Origin: Luteimonas kalidii
Lineage (GTDB): Bacteria; Pseudomonadota; Gammaproteobacteria; Xanthomonadales; Xanthomonadaceae
Direction of reading: 5' to 3'
DNA: 64,000 nucleotides
NCBI RefSeq assembly: GCF_029887935.1
Contig: NZ_JARXRO010000012.1
Location: 1-64,000, forward strand
Part shown: piece after piece, positions 62,034 through 64,000 of the stretch
Layout of the letters: each line of letters starts with the position of its first letter
Numbering within the stretch: the stretch's first letter is position 1
Position numbers and translations under genes: made by a program
Notes under the pieces: model-generated
The model's input: the letters and a program-made list of their open reading frames with translations, nothing else
What the model was told of the DNA's origin: nothing
Databases searched by the model: none

Positions 62034-63044
62034 TCAGCCGCGCCGTGGACCGGTCGAGCGCCGCAGTTCCAGCGTGTACGGCACGGTCACCAGGCCACCT
62101 TCGCCGTGGTCGCGGATCGCCTTGAGCAGTTCCAGGCCCGCCAGGCGGCCCATCTCGCGCGTGGGCTGGCGCACGGTGGTGAGCGAGGGATAGATGTGGC
62201 GCGCGATCGGCGTGTCGTCGAATCCGCACACCGACACGTCGCGCGGCACCGACATTCCACGCTCGCAGATCGCGCCGATCGCGCCGGCGGCCATGTCGTC
62301 GTTGGCGGCGAAGATCGCGGTCGGCGGGTCCGGGAGGTCGAGCAGCCGGTTGGTGGCGTCGAAGCCCGAGTCGTAGGAGAACTCGCCCTGCACGACGAGC
62401 GCTTCGTCCGGCGCGATGCCCGCGTTCGCGAGTCCGTCGCGATAGCCGGCCAGCCGCCACGCGCTCGCGCCGTGCGCCGCGTGCCCCTTGATGTGCGCGA
62501 TCCGCCGGTGCCCGAGCGAGACCAGGTGCGCCACCATGTCGGCGACCGCGCTGCGTTCGTCGACGACCACGCCGATGCGGCGGTTCGACTCGGTCGGCGA
62601 GATGCTCGACCACGGGATCTCGAGTTCGTCCAGGCGCGCCAGCAGCGCAGCGTCGTCGGTGATCGGCGGCGTCAGTACCACGCCGTCCAGCCGCGACTGC
62701 AGCACCAGCGACTCGACTTTCGAGACGATGTCCTTGGCGTCGTAGACCAGCGGCGCCAGCATCAGGTTGTAGTGCTGCGCCTGGCAGGCATCGAGCACGC
62801 CGAGCTCGACCTCCATCAGGTAGTTGCTCGACGGGTTGTCGTAGAGCATCGCCACCAGGTACGACCTGCGCCCGGCCAGCACCCGTGCGGAGGGATGGGG
62901 CCGGTACTGCAGGCGTTCGACCACGGCGCGCACCCGTTCGCGGGTGGACTCGGAGACGTTCGGTTCCTCGTTGAGCACGCGCGAGACGGTCTTCATCGAC
63001 ACGCCCGCTTCCGCCGCCACATCCTCGATCCGTACGCGCGCCAT
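62034..63044 (-). CDS. LacI-family repressor, probable beta-glucoside/glucose-responsive regulator
   Basis: A 336-residue LacI-type protein. The DNA-binding head is [35 protein letters not shown] (4-38) with a hinge at [11 protein letters not shown]. The sugar-binding core contains [64 protein letters not shown] and [52 protein letters not shown], all standard. I start at ATG 63044 (GGAAGGA upstream). It is divergent from the GH3 gene, with operator TGACAACGCTGTCA between them, and two matching operators occur at a sugar transporter and a TonB receptor, so it is the best candidate for their regulator. The effector is unknown. Confidence 0.9.
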   Translation of the reverse strand: MARVRIEDVAAEAGVSMKTVSRVLNEEPNVSESTRERVRAVVERLQYRPHPSARVLAGRRSYLVAMLYDNPSSNYLMEVELGVLDACQAQHYNLMLAPLVYDAKDIVSKVESLVLQSRLDGVVLTPPITDDAALLARLDELEIPWSSISPTESNRRIGVVVDERSAVADMVAHLVSLGHRRIAHIKGHAAHGASAWRLAGYRDGLANAGIAPDEALVVQGEFSYDSGFDATNRLLDLPDPPTAIFAANDDMAAGAIGAICERGMSVPRDVSVCGFDDTPIARHIYPSLTTVRQPTREMGRLAGLELLKAIRDHGEGGLVTVPYTLELRRSTGPRRG

Positions 63045-63242
63045 CGGTCTGCCGGTCCTTCCCGCGAAGGCTGCGGATTCTGCCAGAGCCGCGGGCATCG
63101 CATCGGCATCGCGCGCGCCACGGGCGACGGACTTGCCTGCCCCATCGCGTTGCGGTGCCATTGCGCTGCTCCGGTCGGGCGCGGTCCGCGCTTGTGCTGT
63201 GCAACAAGCTTCGCCGCGGCAGACCGGGTATGGTGCATATTC

Positions 63243-63256
63243 TGACAACGCTGTCA
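63243..63256. promoter_or_regulatory. Operator TGACAACGCTGTCA between the LacI gene and GH3 glucosidase
   Basis: A 14-bp palindrome with one mismatch, the reverse complement of the operator at 61452. It lies 65 bases before the GH3 start and about 200 before the LacI start; CATATT/TATTCT just upstream could be the -10 of the GH3 promoter. It could mediate both GH3 repression and autoregulation. Confidence 0.78.
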
Positions 63257-63320
63257 TGCCGCGCCGCGCCATCGCGCCACGGCTGGTGGGCTGGCATACG
63301 ACCCTACGGAACCGATTCCC

Positions 63321-64000
63321 ATGAGCACACCCCGCGCCTTCCTGTCCGTGTCGCGCCTGAGTGCCGGCCTGGCCGTCGCCCTGCTGCTGGCCGCCTGCGG
63401 CGACCGCGAAGCTGCCACCGCGAATGTCGCCACTCCGGCGGATGCACCCGCGAGCACGGCCGATGCCACCGGCGTCGATCCGGCCAACTGGCCGCAGCCC
63501 GAATGGCCGTTCGCCGAGGATGCCGCGCTCGAACAGAAGGTGGACGCGCTGCTGGCGTCGATGACGGTCGAGGAAAAGGTCGGGCAGCTCATCCAGGGCG
63601 ACATCGGCAGCGTCACGCCGGAGGACGTGCGCAAGTACCGGCTGGGCTCCATTCTCGCCGGCGGCGGCTCGGATCCGGGCGGCCAGTACAACGCGAAGGC
63701 CGAGGCGTGGCTCGCGCTTGCCGACGAATTCTGGGAGGCGTCGATGGACACCTCCGGCGGCGGCAAGGCGATCCCCGTGATCTGGGGCATCGACGCGATG
63801 CACGGCCAGAGCAACATCGTCGGCGCCACGCTGTTCCCCCACAACATCGGCCTGGGCGCGATGCGCAACCCCGAGCTGCTGCGCGAGATCGCGCGCATCA
63901 CCGCGATCGAGACCCGCGCCACCGGCATGGAGTGGACGTTCGCGCCGACCGTCGCCGTGCCGCAGGACGACCGCTGGGGCCGCGCCTACGAAGGCTATTC
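63321..64000 (+). CDS. GH3 beta-glucosidase-like lipoprotein, 3' end outside window
   Basis: The first 226 codons are visible. ATG 63321 opens a lipoprotein signal (AGLAVALLLAACGD, Cys 26), then an Ala/Thr/Pro linker to about residue 60, then the GH3 N-terminal barrel: LEQKVDALLASMTVEEKVGQLIQGDIGSV, LGSILAGGGSDPGG, IPVIWGIDAMHGQSNIVGATLFPHNIGLGAMRNPELL and AIETRATGMEWTFAPTVAVPQDDRWGRAYEGY. These are characteristic of bacterial GH3 glucan beta-glucosidases, which release glucose from beta-glucans or cello-oligosaccharides. The nucleophile Asp lies beyond the window edge. Periplasmic or outer-membrane location is predicted. Expression is probably controlled through the operator at 63243. Confidence 0.9.
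   Translation, partial: MSTPRAFLSVSRLSAGLAVALLLAACGDREAATANVATPADAPASTADATGVDPANWPQPEWPFAEDAALEQKVDALLASMTVEEKVGQLIQGDIGSVTPEDVRKYRLGSILAGGGSDPGGQYNAKAEAWLALADEFWEASMDTSGGGKAIPVIWGIDAMHGQSNIVGATLFPHNIGLGAMRNPELLREIARITAIETRATGMEWTFAPTVAVPQDDRWGRAYEGY

Overview
The window is high-GC DNA coding densely on both strands. It looks like a Xanthomonadaceae chromosome (Lysobacter/Luteimonas/Xanthomonas type). The reasons are large TonB-dependent receptors of the Xanthomonas/Caulobacter sugar-receptor type, linked flavin-dependent halogenase/SapC/cupin genes, a DUF2782 lipoprotein beside polA, and xanthomonad-style REP sequences. This placement is inferred from gene content; no rRNA or marker gene is present and I see no tRNA.

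Left edge (1-1660): the start of an IS3-type transposase, then a small integron cassette array with two recognisable attC sites and three small genes, visibly less GC-rich than the rest, then a short element with 9-bp inverted ends.

1661-14713: an amino-sugar (galactosamine/N-acetylgalactosamine-like) utilisation locus. It has a TonB receptor, a secreted DUF4832 protein, a DeoR/AgaR-type regulator, a lipoprotein amidohydrolase, and a translationally coupled run of GH36-like glycosidase, DMT permease, AgaZ/KbaZ, AgaS and sugar kinase. Repeats with the core AACGAAAC lie at both divergent promoters.

14862-24775: two RND efflux systems (adaptor plus pump), the second led by a TetR regulator that sits between them. 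No outer-membrane factor is encoded here. A 7-bp tandem repeat and a REP hairpin follow.

25015-41202: mostly housekeeping genes: bioD, free-methionine sulfoxide reductase with a TfoX-C protein, a cobalamin riboswitch and BtuB-type receptor, phosphoglycolate phosphatase, dinB, polA, a Gfo/Idh/MocA oxidoreductase, a universal stress protein, a 6-phosphogluconate dehydrogenase and a UvrD helicase. The polA-dinB gap holds a strong candidate for a structured small RNA.

41260-64000: two related accessory clusters, each TonB receptor -> SapC -> JmjC-like cupin -> flavin-dependent halogenase. The first has two tandem halogenases plus a DUF6445 protein. Between them lie a UPF0114 protein, an FHS-family sugar transporter and a cation/proton antiporter. 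At the right end are a LacI regulator and a GH3 beta-glucosidase that runs off the window. A palindrome of the form TGACAACGTTGTCA occurs at the sugar transporter, the second TonB receptor and the LacI/GH3 intergenic region, suggesting one local regulon joining glucoside uptake, hydrolysis and the halogenase module. A second palindrome, TGTTAGCGCTAACA, lies at the first receptor, with a degraded copy at the second.
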